Assembly (NCBI RefSeq): GCF_900101525.1
Contig: NZ_FMZD01000002.1
Span: 124,001-188,000 of the forward strand
Source of the DNA: Marinilactibacillus psychrotolerans
Lineage (GTDB): Bacteria; Bacillota; Bacilli; Lactobacillales; Carnobacteriaceae_A
Direction: 5' to 3'
Length of the DNA stretch: 64,000 nt
The notes under the pieces were generated by a model. That model saw nothing but the letters and a program-made list of their open reading frames with translations. It did not search any database and had not been told where the DNA came from. Positions within the stretch are counted from its first letter, which is position 1. Each line of letters starts with the position of its first letter. A program made the position numbers and the translations under genes. Positions 16,974-26,783 of the stretch are shown one piece after another.

Positions 16974-17798
16974 TTGAAAATAAAAAGAAGTGAAAGACTG
17001 ATTGATATCACGCATTACTTGCTTGAACATCCCCATACATTAGTATCACTTACGTTTTTCTCTAAGCGCTATGAGTCTGCGAAATCTAGTATTAGTGAAG
17101 ATCTAACCATTGTAAAAAAAACCTTTATTGAACGTGGAATTGGAATTCTTGAAACGGTGCCTGGTGCTGCTGGTGGCGCAAGATATATTCCTAAGATGAA
17201 AGAAGAAGATATAAAAGGAATTATTCAAGAATTATGTGATGAGTTGAACCATTCTGAGCGACTTCTTCCTGGAGGTTATGTTTATTTATCTGATATGCTG
17301 GGTCAACCAGATTGGTTAAGAAAGATCGGAAGAGTCATCGCTTCTTTTTATATGGATAAGAAAATTGATGCGGTTATGACTGTTGCAACAAAAGGTGTGC
17401 CAATTGCACAAGCTGTAGCAACTTATCTCAATGTTCCGTTTGTGATTGTACGTCGTGATTCCAAAGTAACGGAAGGTTCGACCGTTAGTATTAATTATGT
17501 ATCGGGATCTTCTTCTCAAAGAGTTGAAAAGATGGAATTGTCTCGACGTAGTTTAAAACGTGGCTCAAGAGTTCTTATTGTGGATGACTTCTTAAAAGGT
17601 GGAGGTACAGTCAACGGTATGAAGAGTCTGATTGAAGAATTTGATGCAGAACTCGTTGGAGCTACTGTGATTGCTGAGAATATTTACCAAGGTGTTCGTT
17701 CAATCGACAATTATACCGCTTTATTGAAAGTGAAAAGTGTGGATGTTGAAAGCAGAACAATTCAAGTTGTTCCTGGTAACTTTGTTGCTTCTTTATAA
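16974..17798 (+). CDS. purR: Purine operon regulator PurR
   Basis: A 274-residue Gram-positive PurR: an N-terminal winged-helix region (about 1-75, SERLIDITHYLLEHPHTLVSL) and a phosphoribosyltransferase-fold domain with the PRPP loop VLIVDDFLKGGGTVNGM near 200. It binds PRPP as a signal of purine shortage and controls purine synthesis genes. The start is TTG at 16974 behind GAGGTG. A PurBox upstream suggests autoregulation. In related genomes it usually follows ispE. Confidence 0.97.
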   Translation: MKIKRSERLIDITHYLLEHPHTLVSLTFFSKRYESAKSSISEDLTIVKKTFIERGIGILETVPGAAGGARYIPKMKEEDIKGIIQELCDELNHSERLLPGGYVYLSDMLGQPDWLRKIGRVIASFYMDKKIDAVMTVATKGVPIAQAVATYLNVPFVIVRRDSKVTEGSTVSINYVSGSSSQRVEKMELSRRSLKRGSRVLIVDDFLKGGGTVNGMKSLIEEFDAELVGATVIAENIYQGVRSIDNYTALLKVKSVDVESRTIQVVPGNFVASL

Positions 17799-17813
17799 AG
17801 AATAATAAAAGAT

Positions 17814-17845
17814 AAAAAGGAGCTGCTTGGGCAGCTCCTTTTTCT
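17814..17845. terminator. Bidirectional terminator between purR and the stress-protein gene
   Basis: AAAAAGGAGCTGC, loop TTGG, GCAGCTCCTTTTT. The perfect stem has A- and T-runs on both sides and would serve purR and the opposing minus-strand gene. Confidence 0.9.
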
Positions 17846-17854
17846 GACTAACTA

Positions 17855-18484
17855 TTAGAGTAAATCATCTGATCTTTTAGTCTTTTTATCATTTATGGTC
17901 TCGTTATTACTTTGACCTTGAGTATCTTCAAGTTCAGGAGGGGTACCTTCTGATTGCTCAGGTTCTAGTGGAGGCTGTCCGCCATCTGTCATTCCTTCAA
18001 CAGCCCCTTCAGTAGGGAATCCTGTCATCGTAGTATTAGAAGGAGAAGTTTCAGTTTTGCTATGAACTTCATTTATACTGCCTTATTGAGGTGCAGTTCT
18101 GCTGGAATTACCAGAACGATCAGCTTTGAAATTGTTAACTACAATAACAATTTCGCCTTTGATGAGATTATCTCTATATCGGTAAAGCAATTCGTTATCC
18201 GCAGTGTAATTAGGATCATCAAAATGATGATCTTCGCGAATTTTGAATGCATCTTTGATAGATTGCCAGAAGTTTTTATCACCTTCGTGAGATTCTTCTG
18301 GATCACTCATATTTGGTTCAGCTACATCAATATCTTCTGGATTATCCAAGCTCTCTATTCTCTTCAGATTTGTAAAAAGTGTAATTTCATCTTTTAAATA
18401 ACCGTCTGCCAGGAGTCTCTTGATCACTTTGATTACTTCATCTTCTGTTTTATAACTACCTATAACCGTCTGTTTTTTTTTCAT
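17855..18484 (-). pseudogene. General stress protein (YflT-like) with in-frame stop before a C-terminal extension
   Basis: Starts at ATG 18484 with AGGAGG upstream. The first 133 residues form a YflT/GSP17M-like stress domain (MKKKQTVIGSYKTEDEVIKV) and end at a TAA at 18083-18085. The same frame then stays open for 75 more codons, rich in Pro, Glu, Ser and Thr (GSINEVHSKTETSPSNTT onwards), to TAA at 17855 just beside the terminator. A single nonsense change is the simplest reading. If so, the structured domain survives and only a disordered tail is lost, so the 133-residue protein may still work. Readthrough or a sequencing error cannot be excluded. Confidence 0.65.
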
Positions 18485-18777
18485 ATTTATTCCTCCTAAT
18501 AGTACCTTTTAAAAATAAGTTCTATTTGTAAAGTTGATTTAGATATAATTGTGACGAAAATGTGTCTAAGACGATATGGTACTAGTATAAAAGTACCGAG
18601 AGTATTCTACAAACAAAACAACTTAGAAACTTGAAAAGATAAGGAAGGTAAAGTATCATATAGTAAGTATTCTGTACAATAAAGTTAAACATTAAGCACA
18701 TGGATAAAATTTGTAATGTGGGTTAAACAATGCATCAATTTAATCTAAGACATAATGAATAGAATGGGAGTACGAAA

Positions 18778-20151
18778 GTGAGTAAACGATATGCAGTAGT
18801 TTTAGCAGCAGGTCAAGGAACTCGAATGAAATCGAAATTATACAAAGTTATGCATCCTGTCATGGGAAAACCGATGGTTGGACATGTTGTAGATGCAGCA
18901 CTGGAAGTTGAAATGGACAAAATAGTTACAGTTACTGGTGTTGGTGCGGAAACTGTTCAAGAATATTTGAGAAATAAAAGCGCTTATGTACTGCAGGAAG
19001 AACAATTAGGAACAGCACATGCAGTGAAACAGGCAGCTTCTATCTTGAAAGATAAAGAAGGCACTACACTTGTGATTTGTGGAGATACCCCGTTATTGAC
19101 TTCGGAAACATTAAGTGGGTTAGTAGATTTTCATGAAAGTGAAGGAGCTAAAGCCACTGTATTGACAGCACATGCAAATGAACCATTTGGATATGGTCGT
19201 GTAATTCGTTCAAACAATGGTGCGGTTATGAAGATTGTAGAACAAAAAGACGCATCAGAAGAAGAAACCAAAGTGCAAGAAATCAATACAGGTACTTATT
19301 GTTTTGATAATAAAGCATTATTCAATGCTCTAGAAAAAGTAACCAACGAAAATATTCAAGGAGAATATTATTTACCTGATGTAATTGAGATTCTAAAAAA
19401 ACAGGGAGAACTAGTTGCGGCCTTCCAATTGGATAATATGGATGAAGCGCTAGGAGTGAATGATCGTGTTGCTTTAGCACAGGCCCATAAATCAATGAAA
19501 GAGCGAATTAATGAACAGCATATGCGAAATGGTGTATCAATTATTGATCCAGCAAATACGTATATTGAGAGTAATGTAAAAATTGGACAAGATACAGTTA
19601 TAGAACCTGGGGTTTATCTTAAAGGAAATACAGAGATTGGCAGAGATGTTCTTATTGGTGCTCATTCAGTAATCGCAGATAGTAAGATTGGAAATAATGT
19701 TAAGATCACAAGTTCAACGATTGAAGAATCAATTATGGGAGATAACAGCGATATCGGACCAAACAGTCATTTGAGACCCCAAACGATTTTAAAAGAATCT
19801 GTCCATATCGGAAATTACGTGGAAGTGAAGAAAGCAACGATTGGTAACAATACGAAAATTGGACATCTAACTTATGTAGGAGATGCAGAATTAGGTGAAA
19901 ATATTAATATAGGTTGTGGAACTGTTTTTGTAAATTATGATGGGAAGAATAAACATAAAATCAATATAGGTGATAACGCGTTCATTGGATGTAACGCTAA
20001 CTTGATTGCTCCTGTGACTGTTGAAAAGAATACGTATGTGGCTGCTGGTTCAACTATTACAGATACTGTTCCAGAAAATGCTTTGGCAATTGCTAGAGCT
20101 CGTCAAACCATAAAAGAAGGATATTTCACTAAAATGCCACAAAAAGATTAG
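18778..20151 (+). CDS. glmU: Bifunctional UDP-N-acetylglucosamine pyrophosphorylase/glucosamine-1-phosphate acetyltransferase
   Basis: 457 residues, starting at GTG 18778 behind GGGAG. The N-terminal uridylyltransferase half has [11 protein letters not shown] near residue 10 and CGDTPLL. The C-terminal half, from about 250, is a left-handed beta-helix acetyltransferase of hexapeptide repeats ([14 protein letters not shown], ending in the [13 protein letters not shown] region). It makes UDP-GlcNAc for peptidoglycan and acts after GlmS, encoded later in this window. Prs follows 111 bases on, the usual neighbour. Confidence 0.98.
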   Translation: MSKRYAVVLAAGQGTRMKSKLYKVMHPVMGKPMVGHVVDAALEVEMDKIVTVTGVGAETVQEYLRNKSAYVLQEEQLGTAHAVKQAASILKDKEGTTLVICGDTPLLTSETLSGLVDFHESEGAKATVLTAHANEPFGYGRVIRSNNGAVMKIVEQKDASEEETKVQEINTGTYCFDNKALFNALEKVTNENIQGEYYLPDVIEILKKQGELVAAFQLDNMDEALGVNDRVALAQAHKSMKERINEQHMRNGVSIIDPANTYIESNVKIGQDTVIEPGVYLKGNTEIGRDVLIGAHSVIADSKIGNNVKITSSTIEESIMGDNSDIGPNSHLRPQTILKESVHIGNYVEVKKATIGNNTKIGHLTYVGDAELGENINIGCGTVFVNYDGKNKHKINIGDNAFIGCNANLIAPVTVEKNTYVAAGSTITDTVPENALAIARARQTIKEGYFTKMPQKD

Positions 20152-20262
20152 AAGTCTCTCTATAAAAGCGTTATTATTAAATAAGAATATTGATTTATCC
20201 CGCGCTTCATCATAAACTAGTAAATGGGAAAAATAGAAACGCATAAAAAATTGGAGGCCGAC

Positions 20263-21237
20263 ATGTCCGAACATTATTCAGATCCAAAACTTAAGATTTT
20301 TGCTTTGAGTTCTAACGTGCCACTTGCAGAAAAAATTGCAAAAGACGTTGGAGTAGAATTAGGAGACGTATCTGTAAAGAAATTCAGCGATGGAGAAATA
20401 CGCATCAATATTGAAGAAAGTATACGTGGAGATCACGTTTATTTGATTCAATCAACATCAGCTCCAGCAAATGATCATTTAATGGAAGTGCTGATTATGA
20501 TTGATGCTTTAAGAAGAGCGAGTGCGAAGACAATTAACGTAGTTATCCCATACTACGGTTATGCAAGACAAGACAGAAAAGCAAGATCTCGTGAACCAAT
20601 TACAGCTAAACTAGTAGCGAATATGATTACACAAGCTGGAGCAGATAGAATATTAACGCTTGATCTTCATGCTTCTCAGATCCAAGGATTCTTTGATATT
20701 CCTGTCGACCATTTGTTAGGGGCATCATTGCTTGCAAACTGGTTTTTGGATAAAGGGTTAGGTGGAGAAGATACAGTTGTTGTGTCCCCTGATCACGGTG
20801 GAGTAACCCGCGCACGTAAATTAGCTGAATTCTTAAAATCACCATTAGCAATTATTGATAAACGTAGACCGAAAGCAAATGTTGCAGAGGTGATGAATAT
20901 CGTTGGGAATGTAAATGGAAAGACTGCTGTACTGATTGATGATTTAGTTGATACAGCCGGCACGATTACTTTGGCTGCTGACGCACTGATCAATCAAGGA
21001 GCAAACGAAGTTTATGCTTGTGGAACGCATGCTGTATTCTCCGGACCAGCAATTGAAAGATTAGAAGCATCACCAATAAAAAAAATGGTCGTTACAGATT
21101 CAATCAACCTATCTGAAGACAAAAAGATCGATAAAATTGCTCAGGTAAGTGTTGGAGAGCTTATGGGGCATGCTATTAAACGCATTCACGAAAACCGCTC
21201 AGTAAGTCCGTTATTTGAGAAAAAATTTAAAAAATAA
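20263..21237 (+). CDS. prs: Ribose-phosphate pyrophosphokinase
   Basis: A 324-residue PRPP synthase. ATG 20263 follows TTGGAGG, so the upstream in-frame ATG at 20224 is not used. Hallmarks are the flexible-loop and ATP-binding [14 protein letters not shown], the metal-binding [26 protein letters not shown], and the PRPP loop [11 protein letters not shown]. Its product feeds purine, pyrimidine, histidine and NAD synthesis and is the signal sensed by PurR. In most Bacilli pth and mfd follow soon after; here about 26 kb intervene. Confidence 0.98.
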   Translation: MSEHYSDPKLKIFALSSNVPLAEKIAKDVGVELGDVSVKKFSDGEIRINIEESIRGDHVYLIQSTSAPANDHLMEVLIMIDALRRASAKTINVVIPYYGYARQDRKARSREPITAKLVANMITQAGADRILTLDLHASQIQGFFDIPVDHLLGASLLANWFLDKGLGGEDTVVVSPDHGGVTRARKLAEFLKSPLAIIDKRRPKANVAEVMNIVGNVNGKTAVLIDDLVDTAGTITLAADALINQGANEVYACGTHAVFSGPAIERLEASPIKKMVVTDSINLSEDKKIDKIAQVSVGELMGHAIKRIHENRSVSPLFEKKFKK

Positions 21238-21394
21238 ACTAAAAAGATAAGATAAGAGGCACTACTCTGACTATATAAGTTAAAGAAATTTCCAAATAAT
21301 TATTGATCTTTTGAGTATACAATAATTTTCTGAGGACTTTATGTTAGTATAGTGTCTTTTGTTTGCTTATCAGAGAAAAGGAGCCGTTCCAGTC

Positions 21395-21838
21395 ATGCTT
21401 GATAAAATTAAATTCCATTTGAGCAAAATGAAACCCCTAGATGCTGTCATCATTGTATGTCTTTTTGTGGCATCCTTTATTCCTCATGTTGTTTATGGTA
21501 TTCAATTGAGTCAAGTAGATGAAGATGCTTTAATTTATGCGACGGTTAAAATATCTGGAGAAGAAGTTTATCGTGTAGAGCTTTCTGAGGATACCCCGCA
21601 TGAAACAATGACCTTTTACCCTGCAGATAATCAATATAATATTATTGAAGTAGATGGAACGCGCATACGGAATAAAGAAGATAATAGTCCAGATCAGATT
21701 GGTGTCAGAAAAGGTTGGATCAGCCAACCCGGCGAGACCGCAGTAGTGCTGCCGCATGAATTGATTATAGAAATTCATGCAGAATCTCCCGATGGAAAAG
21801 AAATTCAAGAAGATGATGAGGTTATTATTCCCCTCTGA
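21395..21838 (+). CDS. eetA: EetA-like NusG domain II membrane protein
   Basis: 147 residues from ATG 21395 (AAAAGGAG upstream). One N-terminal transmembrane helix (LDAVIIVCLFVASFIPHVVY, about 18-37) precedes an extracellular NusG domain II-like fold containing VSGEEV-like strands, GxRxxNKED and VRKGWISQPGETAVVLPHELIIEI. Proteins of this architecture are EetA of flavin-based extracellular electron transfer loci. It is convergent with dmkA across a shared terminator. EetA is thought to work with EetB in moving electrons from the quinone pool outward; the mechanism is unresolved. EetA and EetB genes are usually adjacent but lie about 6 kb apart here. Confidence 0.85.
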   Translation: MLDKIKFHLSKMKPLDAVIIVCLFVASFIPHVVYGIQLSQVDEDALIYATVKISGEEVYRVELSEDTPHETMTFYPADNQYNIIEVDGTRIRNKEDNSPDQIGVRKGWISQPGETAVVLPHELIIEIHAESPDGKEIQEDDEVIIPL

Positions 21839-21845
21839 TATAGTT

Positions 21846-21888
21846 AAAAATCCTCTGACAGATTGGATAATCGTCAGAGGATTTTTAA
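21846..21888. terminator. Bidirectional terminator between eetA and dmkA
   Basis: AAAAATCCTCTGAC (21846-21859) pairs perfectly with GTCAGAGGATTTTT (21873-21886). It serves the convergent eetA and dmkA transcripts. Confidence 0.92.
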
Positions 21889-21899
21889 TTTGGAAAAGT

Positions 21900-22841
21900 C
21901 TATTTGATCAAAATGCTGATACCTAAAAGAATGACTTCTACTCCTGAGAATAGAACTAAATTTTTGATAGCAATGACAAATGTTTTTTCCTTTATTTGTT
22001 CATGGTTAAACGTAGCTAAATTTTTATGAATTGGAATAAGCGTTAATAACACAAGTAAAAGGATTGGATGTAACCAATTTACTAAAACAGAAATTATTAT
22101 AATCAAGTAAGCCGCATAGACGAGCAGGTTAAAGAGCTGTATACCCGCTTTTTTTCCAATATAATAAGGTAAAGTATATCGGTGATTAGAGATGTCCTGT
22201 TCAAGATCACAAAGATTATTAGCTAACATAATATTAGCTATTAAAAAGACAGTTGGTAAAGACACGAAAAAAATAATCAATAAAGCCCATAAATTTCCTG
22301 ATATACTAAATTGAGGTAAATGAAGACTCAAATTCAGTAATACATCATTATCTACATTGACAAATGCAACAATAAAAAAGATACCAAAGCCCATTGTTAA
22401 TCCCGATATAACTTCACCTAAAGGCATCCTTGAAATTGGTACAGGACCGAAAGTATAAAAAATTCCAATTAGAAAACACAATCCACCTATAAAAAGCAAA
22501 AGCAGACTAGTCCGAATTACTAAAATGATTCCTAGAAGTGAAGCTAGAGTTAACATACTAAGGATTAGATAAATGACAAGTCTTTCTGACAATTTAGCTT
22601 GACCGATAATATTGACTTCTTCTTTATATCCGGTAGCTTTTGCTTTTTGATAGTCCATTAAATTATTGATGGCAGTAGTGGTCATATCGAATAGAAGCAT
22701 AGCCGTAAAGAAAAGGAGTGAATTGGTTAAATCAAAAACCTGGAAATAATATATAGTAAACAGAAGGCCCAATATGAAAGGGAACAAACTGGCTAATTTA
22801 GTTTTGATTTCTACTAGGTCTAAAAACGTTTTTGCCGTCAT
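21900..22841 (-). CDS. dmkA: UbiA-family prenyltransferase, DmkA (demethylmenaquinone synthesis)
   Basis: A 313-residue UbiA prenyltransferase with about eight to nine membrane helices. The first Asp-rich motif is NNLMDYQKA near residue 60 and the second NNLCDLEQD near 210. It would attach the polyprenyl chain made by DmkB to 1,4-dihydroxy-2-naphthoate, giving demethylmenaquinone. It lies two bases after the end of fmnB, in the same operon. In Listeria the paralogous enzyme in this locus makes a quinone pool dedicated to extracellular electron transfer. No menaquinone methyltransferase or naphthoate synthesis genes are in this window. Confidence 0.9.
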   Translation of the reverse strand: MTAKTFLDLVEIKTKLASLFPFILGLLFTIYYFQVFDLTNSLLFFTAMLLFDMTTTAINNLMDYQKAKATGYKEEVNIIGQAKLSERLVIYLILSMLTLASLLGIILVIRTSLLLLFIGGLCFLIGIFYTFGPVPISRMPLGEVISGLTMGFGIFFIVAFVNVDNDVLLNLSLHLPQFSISGNLWALLIIFFVSLPTVFLIANIMLANNLCDLEQDISNHRYTLPYYIGKKAGIQLFNLLVYAAYLIIIISVLVNWLHPILLLVLLTLIPIHKNLATFNHEQIKEKTFVIAIKNLVLFSGVEVILLGISILIK

Positions 22842-22843
22842 GA

Positions 22844-23914
22844 TTAATCTCCATTCATTAATGTAAAATCATCATTTTTTAATTTAAAGTCTTTTAAGCC
22901 ATCTGAGAGATATACTTCTTTATCTTTCGTAACAAAAACAGCGTCAACGCCATCTAATTGATTCACATACTCCAATCCACCATCTAAACCTTTTGAAAAT
23001 AAAGAGGTGGATAAACCATCACCATCTATAGAGCTAGTTGTTACCACGCTTACTCCAGCAAGCTCATTATCAAAAGGGTATCCTGTTTCTGGATTCATTA
23101 AGTGATGGTATTTCTTACCATCGACTTCAAGAAATCTTTCATATACACCGGAAGTTACCATAGATTGATTACTTAAAGGTATTGAACCAATGATTTTTCC
23201 ACGTTCTTCAAAAGGATCTTGGATACCAACTTGCCATTTTTCCTTTACGTCTCGAGGACTATTACCCATAACAAAAATATTGCCGCCTAAATCGATAATG
23301 GCAGTTTCAACATCGTTATCTCTTAAGACCTTAACAGTTTCATCTGTAATAAATCCTTTTGCTATTGCTCCCAGATCAATTTTCATTCCTTCTTGAGAAA
23401 GGTAAACCGTTTGATTCTCTTCGTTTAACTCTACCTGCTTATAATCCACTAAAGATAATGCCTTTTCAATTTCATTAGGCTCAGGTACTCGAGCATCAGG
23501 ATAGCCAATTCGCCACAAGTTTGTAATGGGTCCAATAGTAAGATCGAAACTGCCTTCTGTTTTTTCGCTGTAGGTGAGAGCGGAATTTATAAGAGCAAAT
23601 AAATCACTTGAAACAGAAACAGGTTCTCGACCAGCTGATTCGTTGATCGCTTTGATCATAGAATGTTCTTCTTCGTCTTCAGTCGTAATGAATTCGGCTA
23701 ATTCTTTTATTCGATCAAACGCTTTAGATAATACTTCTTCTTTTCCTTGATCATAGATTGTAACACGTACAACGGTTCCCATTAAGAATTCTGTTTCTTC
23801 ATATGGTTTGTCAGCTAGTGTGCGCTCGTTTTCAGTGCTATCAGAGCCACAGCCGCTAAGAATAAGTATCATAGATAATAATAAAAATAGTCGAGTGTGC
23901 ATTCTCGGTTTCAT
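22844..23914 (-). CDS. fmnB: FAD:protein FMN transferase, FmnB lipoprotein (ApbE family)
   Basis: A 356-residue lipoprotein. ATG 23914 is chosen because AGGAG lies seven bases upstream and the signal peptide then begins normally, with lipobox LILSGC and Cys22. ApbE hallmarks: FLMGTVVRVTIYD, DLTIGPITNLWRIG, DLGAIAKGF, DLGGNI, TSGVYERF, and YHHLMNPETGYP with DGDGLST for magnesium and FAD. It transfers FMN from FAD onto a threonine of a target outside the membrane. The next gene upstream, pplA, carries exactly such a target motif. Confidence 0.95.
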   Translation of the reverse strand: MKPRMHTRLFLLLSMILILSGCGSDSTENERTLADKPYEETEFLMGTVVRVTIYDQGKEEVLSKAFDRIKELAEFITTEDEEEHSMIKAINESAGREPVSVSSDLFALINSALTYSEKTEGSFDLTIGPITNLWRIGYPDARVPEPNEIEKALSLVDYKQVELNEENQTVYLSQEGMKIDLGAIAKGFITDETVKVLRDNDVETAIIDLGGNIFVMGNSPRDVKEKWQVGIQDPFEERGKIIGSIPLSNQSMVTSGVYERFLEVDGKKYHHLMNPETGYPFDNELAGVSVVTTSSIDGDGLSTSLFSKGLDGGLEYVNQLDGVDAVFVTKDKEVYLSDGLKDFKLKNDDFTLMNGD

Positions 23915-24050
23915 ATAAAAACTCCTCATTATAAGTGCAGGCTTATTTAATCTAAATAAAAAATGAGCCTTAGATTTATCTCTAAGACCCATTGTATTTA
24001 TAGAATCACTTTATTGCAATATTTAAATTGGACTTAATACAAAGTCTTTT

Positions 24051-24599
24051 TTATTCTGCAGCTGCGTTATCTACTTCGATCATTTCAGTATTGCCTTCTT
24101 CAGCAGCATCAACTAATTCTTGAGAATATTTGATAAAGCTATCTGATGAATGAGTAGCACCTGATACAACATCTACTTCAGAAGGATCTTGTACTTCTAC
24201 TAACTGATTGTTTAATTCAGGAAGATAATCTGCTGGACCAGTGCCAACTTTTTCTGACATTGCTTCTTGGTAGCCTTCGTCTTCTGATTTTAAATCGCCA
24301 TCTTCATTTTTGTAGTCATAGTTTGATTCAGTAATTTTTCCGCCATCTACTGTCATATCGAAAACTACACGCCAGCCATTTTCATCGAAGTTTTTTTCTT
24401 CTAATGAATAAGTACCGTCTTGTAATTCACTTGCAGCTGATTCTTCAGTAGTTGAATCCTCAGTGTCAGTAGCAGTTTCTTCAGTAGCTGAATCCTCAGT
24501 AGATGATTCTTCAGAATCATCTGAATTGCCACATGCTGCCAAAATTAATGTTGATGCAAAAAGTGTTGTTGCGAATTTGAAACTTTTCATGATTTCCAT
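24051..24599 (-). CDS. pplA: PplA-like FMN-binding surface lipoprotein
   Basis: A 182-residue lipoprotein from ATG 24599 (GGAGG six bases upstream). Lipobox LAAC with Cys23 is followed by a Glu/Ser/Thr-rich spacer (about 27-57) that could span the cell wall. A single FMN-binding domain (about 59-168) carries the flavinylation motif DVVSGATHSS, with T149 the expected FMN acceptor. Listeria PplA is larger with two such domains, so this is a single-domain form. It should act as the terminal electron shuttle at the surface. Its promoter (TAGACA, 17 bp, TATACT at 24699-24671) diverges from that of ndh2. Confidence 0.88.
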   Translation of the reverse strand: MEIMKSFKFATTLFASTLILAACGNSDDSEESSTEDSATEETATDTEDSTTEESAASELQDGTYSLEEKNFDENGWRVVFDMTVDGGKITESNYDYKNEDGDLKSEDEGYQEAMSEKVGTGPADYLPELNNQLVEVQDPSEVDVVSGATHSSDSFIKYSQELVDAAEEGNTEMIEVDNAAAE

Positions 24600-24938
24600 G
24601 GTGTCCCTCCAATAGGAATTTAGTTTTAGCTTACGAGCATTTACTCGCTTGCAAATTAATTTACAAACATAGTATACCTTTCTAGTTATCGTTTGTCTAT
24701 ACTTTCACAATAAATTATTTTTATTTATCTATTTTTTAATATAATTTTCATATAAATAGAAAGCCTATTCATGTTTAATTATATGCTATTTTAAAAGTTT
24801 TGAAATAATTTAAAAATAGTCTAGACAAATGCTTATTGATTACGTTATAATTAATTCGGAATAATTGTGAAATGATTATCAAATTATTTGATGTTGGAAT
24901 CACAATAGAATTAGCTATTATAAAAGGAGTATACCAAT
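24600..24938. promoter_or_regulatory. Divergent pplA/ndh2 control region
   Basis: A 339-bp gap with back-to-back promoters. pplA side: TAGACA (24699-24694), 17 bp, TATACT (24676-24671). ndh2 side: TAGACA (24822-24827), 18 bp, TATAAT (24846-24851). Both share TAGACAAA at the -35. Downstream of the ndh2 start point lies ATCAAATTATTTGAT, a perfect 7-1-7 palindrome (24878-24892), flanked by ATTGTGA (24864-24870) and TCACAAT (24900-24906). TTGTGAAATGATTATCAA (24865-24882) partly resembles a Rex box. The regulator is unknown. Confidence 0.7.
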
Positions 24939-26780
24939 ATGCCACAGATTAACATTGTTGTTGTTGGAGGCGGGTTTGCAGGGGTATCTGCTGCAAAATC
25001 ACTCTCGAAAAAATTGAAGAAAAATAGTGATGTAGTGATCACATTAATTGATCGTCATCCTTATCATACTTACATGACTGAATTACATGAAGTTGCAGGT
25101 GGGCGAGTAGAACCTAGTGCTATTCAATATGACTTACAGCGCTTATTCTCTAGAAGAAAAAATGTTCAGTTAGTGACAGATAATGTAACAGACTTGGATC
25201 ATCAGAACAAAACAGTTATTACTGAAAATGGTCAATACTCATATGATTATCTTGTATTAGGTATGGGGGGAGAAGCGAATGACTATGGGACTCCAGGCGT
25301 TAAAGAAAACGGATTTACTCTCTGGTCTTGGGAAGATGCAGTTCGCATTCGCCGTCATATAGAAGATACAGTAGCTGCGGCTGCCATAGAACGAGATGCT
25401 GAAAAAAGAGCAGCTATGTTACGTTTCGTTGTATGTGGTTCTGGACTAACGGGTATTGAAATGGTTGGGGAACTAATTGATTGGAAACCAGTACTTGCGG
25501 ACAAGTATCACATCGATGAAAGTGAAATTGAATTGGTCGTCGTAGAAGCATTACCGGAAATATTGGCAACTATTCCTCGTGTTAGTTCAAATAAAGTAGA
25601 AAAATATTTAACGAAGAAGAAAGTTCGTATCTTGAAAAATGCTCCAGTTGTGAATGTAGCTCCAGATAATGTAGAATTAAAAACAGACGAAAACTTACCA
25701 ACGCATACACTAATATGGGCGGCTGGAGTTAAAGCTAACACAGATACTGACGAATTTGGTGTAGAAAAAGCTAGAGCTGGAAGATTAGTTGCAAATGAAT
25801 TTATGGAAGCTAAAGGTTTAGAAAATGTTTATGTCATTGGAGATCTTGTTTATTATGAAGAAAATGGCAAACCTACTCCACAAATTGTACAAGCAGCTGA
25901 ACAAACAGGCCATACAGCAGCTAAAAATATTGCAGCAGCCATTCAAGGTGGAGAAAAACATCCACATGAATCTAATTATCAAGGAACGTTAGTTTCTGTA
26001 GGGTCCACATATGGGGTAGCTTATTTATTTGATAAAATTCATTTAAGTGGATTCTTTGCAATATTAATGAAACACATTGTAAACCTTAAGTATTTTGTCG
26101 ATATTAATTCTCTATATTATTTAGTACAGTATATATTCCATGAATTTTTCCATATTAAAAACAAGCGTAATATTTTCCGCGGGCACTTATCACGGTATGG
26201 AAATGTATTATGGAGTGTGCCTTTAAGGGTGTTTTATGGGAGTATGTGGCTAGTAGAAGGTCTCAAAAAAGCCTTCGGATTGCTCGGGGCAGAGAGCTGG
26301 TTTGGAGATTACGTTGCCTTGCCTTTCTCTTGGTTGCAAGATCCGGCATCCGGTGCATCTGAAGTAGTGGAAGAAACAGTTGCAAAACCAGTATTTGGAC
26401 TAAGCTATGCATATGGAGAAGAACCGATGATGATTTTTAAAGAAGCTCCAGGCTGGTTTGAAAGCATTATGAAAATAATGATTCCTAATACAGAAATGGC
26501 GTTATTCTTCCAGAAATTTATGACTTGTGTTGAAATTGCTATAGCTTTAGCACTGATCTTTGGGTTATTTACTTGGTTGACAAGTGCCGCAACAATTGGG
26601 CTTGTAATATCCTTCGCTCTTTCAGGTATGTTCTACTGGATTAATATCTGGTTTATCTTTGTTGCAATTGCATTGATGAATGGATCAGGACGTGCATTTG
26701 GGTTGGATTACTATGTTATCCCATGGATTCAGAAAAAAGCTGGATCATGGTGGTATGGAAAAGAAAAATCTCTGTATTAA
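24939..26780 (+). CDS. ndh2: Type II NADH dehydrogenase with C-terminal membrane domain (Ndh2)
   Basis: 613 residues, longer than ordinary NDH-2 (about 400). The N-terminal oxidoreductase has the FAD site VVVGGGFAGVSA (10-15), the NADH site VVCGSGLTGIE (167-172) and YVIGD (298-302). The C-terminus adds membrane helices and a DoxX-like segment (about 515-590, ALFFQKFMTCVEIAIALALI). This fused architecture is characteristic of the Ndh2 of Listeria-type FLEET loci. It oxidises NADH and reduces the demethylmenaquinone made by DmkA and DmkB, without pumping protons. The ATG follows AAGGAG. Confidence 0.95.
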   Translation: MPQINIVVVGGGFAGVSAAKSLSKKLKKNSDVVITLIDRHPYHTYMTELHEVAGGRVEPSAIQYDLQRLFSRRKNVQLVTDNVTDLDHQNKTVITENGQYSYDYLVLGMGGEANDYGTPGVKENGFTLWSWEDAVRIRRHIEDTVAAAAIERDAEKRAAMLRFVVCGSGLTGIEMVGELIDWKPVLADKYHIDESEIELVVVEALPEILATIPRVSSNKVEKYLTKKKVRILKNAPVVNVAPDNVELKTDENLPTHTLIWAAGVKANTDTDEFGVEKARAGRLVANEFMEAKGLENVYVIGDLVYYEENGKPTPQIVQAAEQTGHTAAKNIAAAIQGGEKHPHESNYQGTLVSVGSTYGVAYLFDKIHLSGFFAILMKHIVNLKYFVDINSLYYLVQYIFHEFFHIKNKRNIFRGHLSRYGNVLWSVPLRVFYGSMWLVEGLKKAFGLLGAESWFGDYVALPFSWLQDPASGASEVVEETVAKPVFGLSYAYGEEPMMIFKEAPGWFESIMKIMIPNTEMALFFQKFMTCVEIAIALALIFGLFTWLTSAATIGLVISFALSGMFYWINIWFIFVAIALMNGSGRAFGLDYYVIPWIQKKAGSWWYGKEKSLY

Positions 26781-26783
26781 CCC

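Noticed and set aside
18062-18397. Plus-strand frame of 111 codons opposite the stress protein
   Set aside because: It has no ribosome site and an implausible composition, and it is antisense to a frame with good codon structure and RBS.
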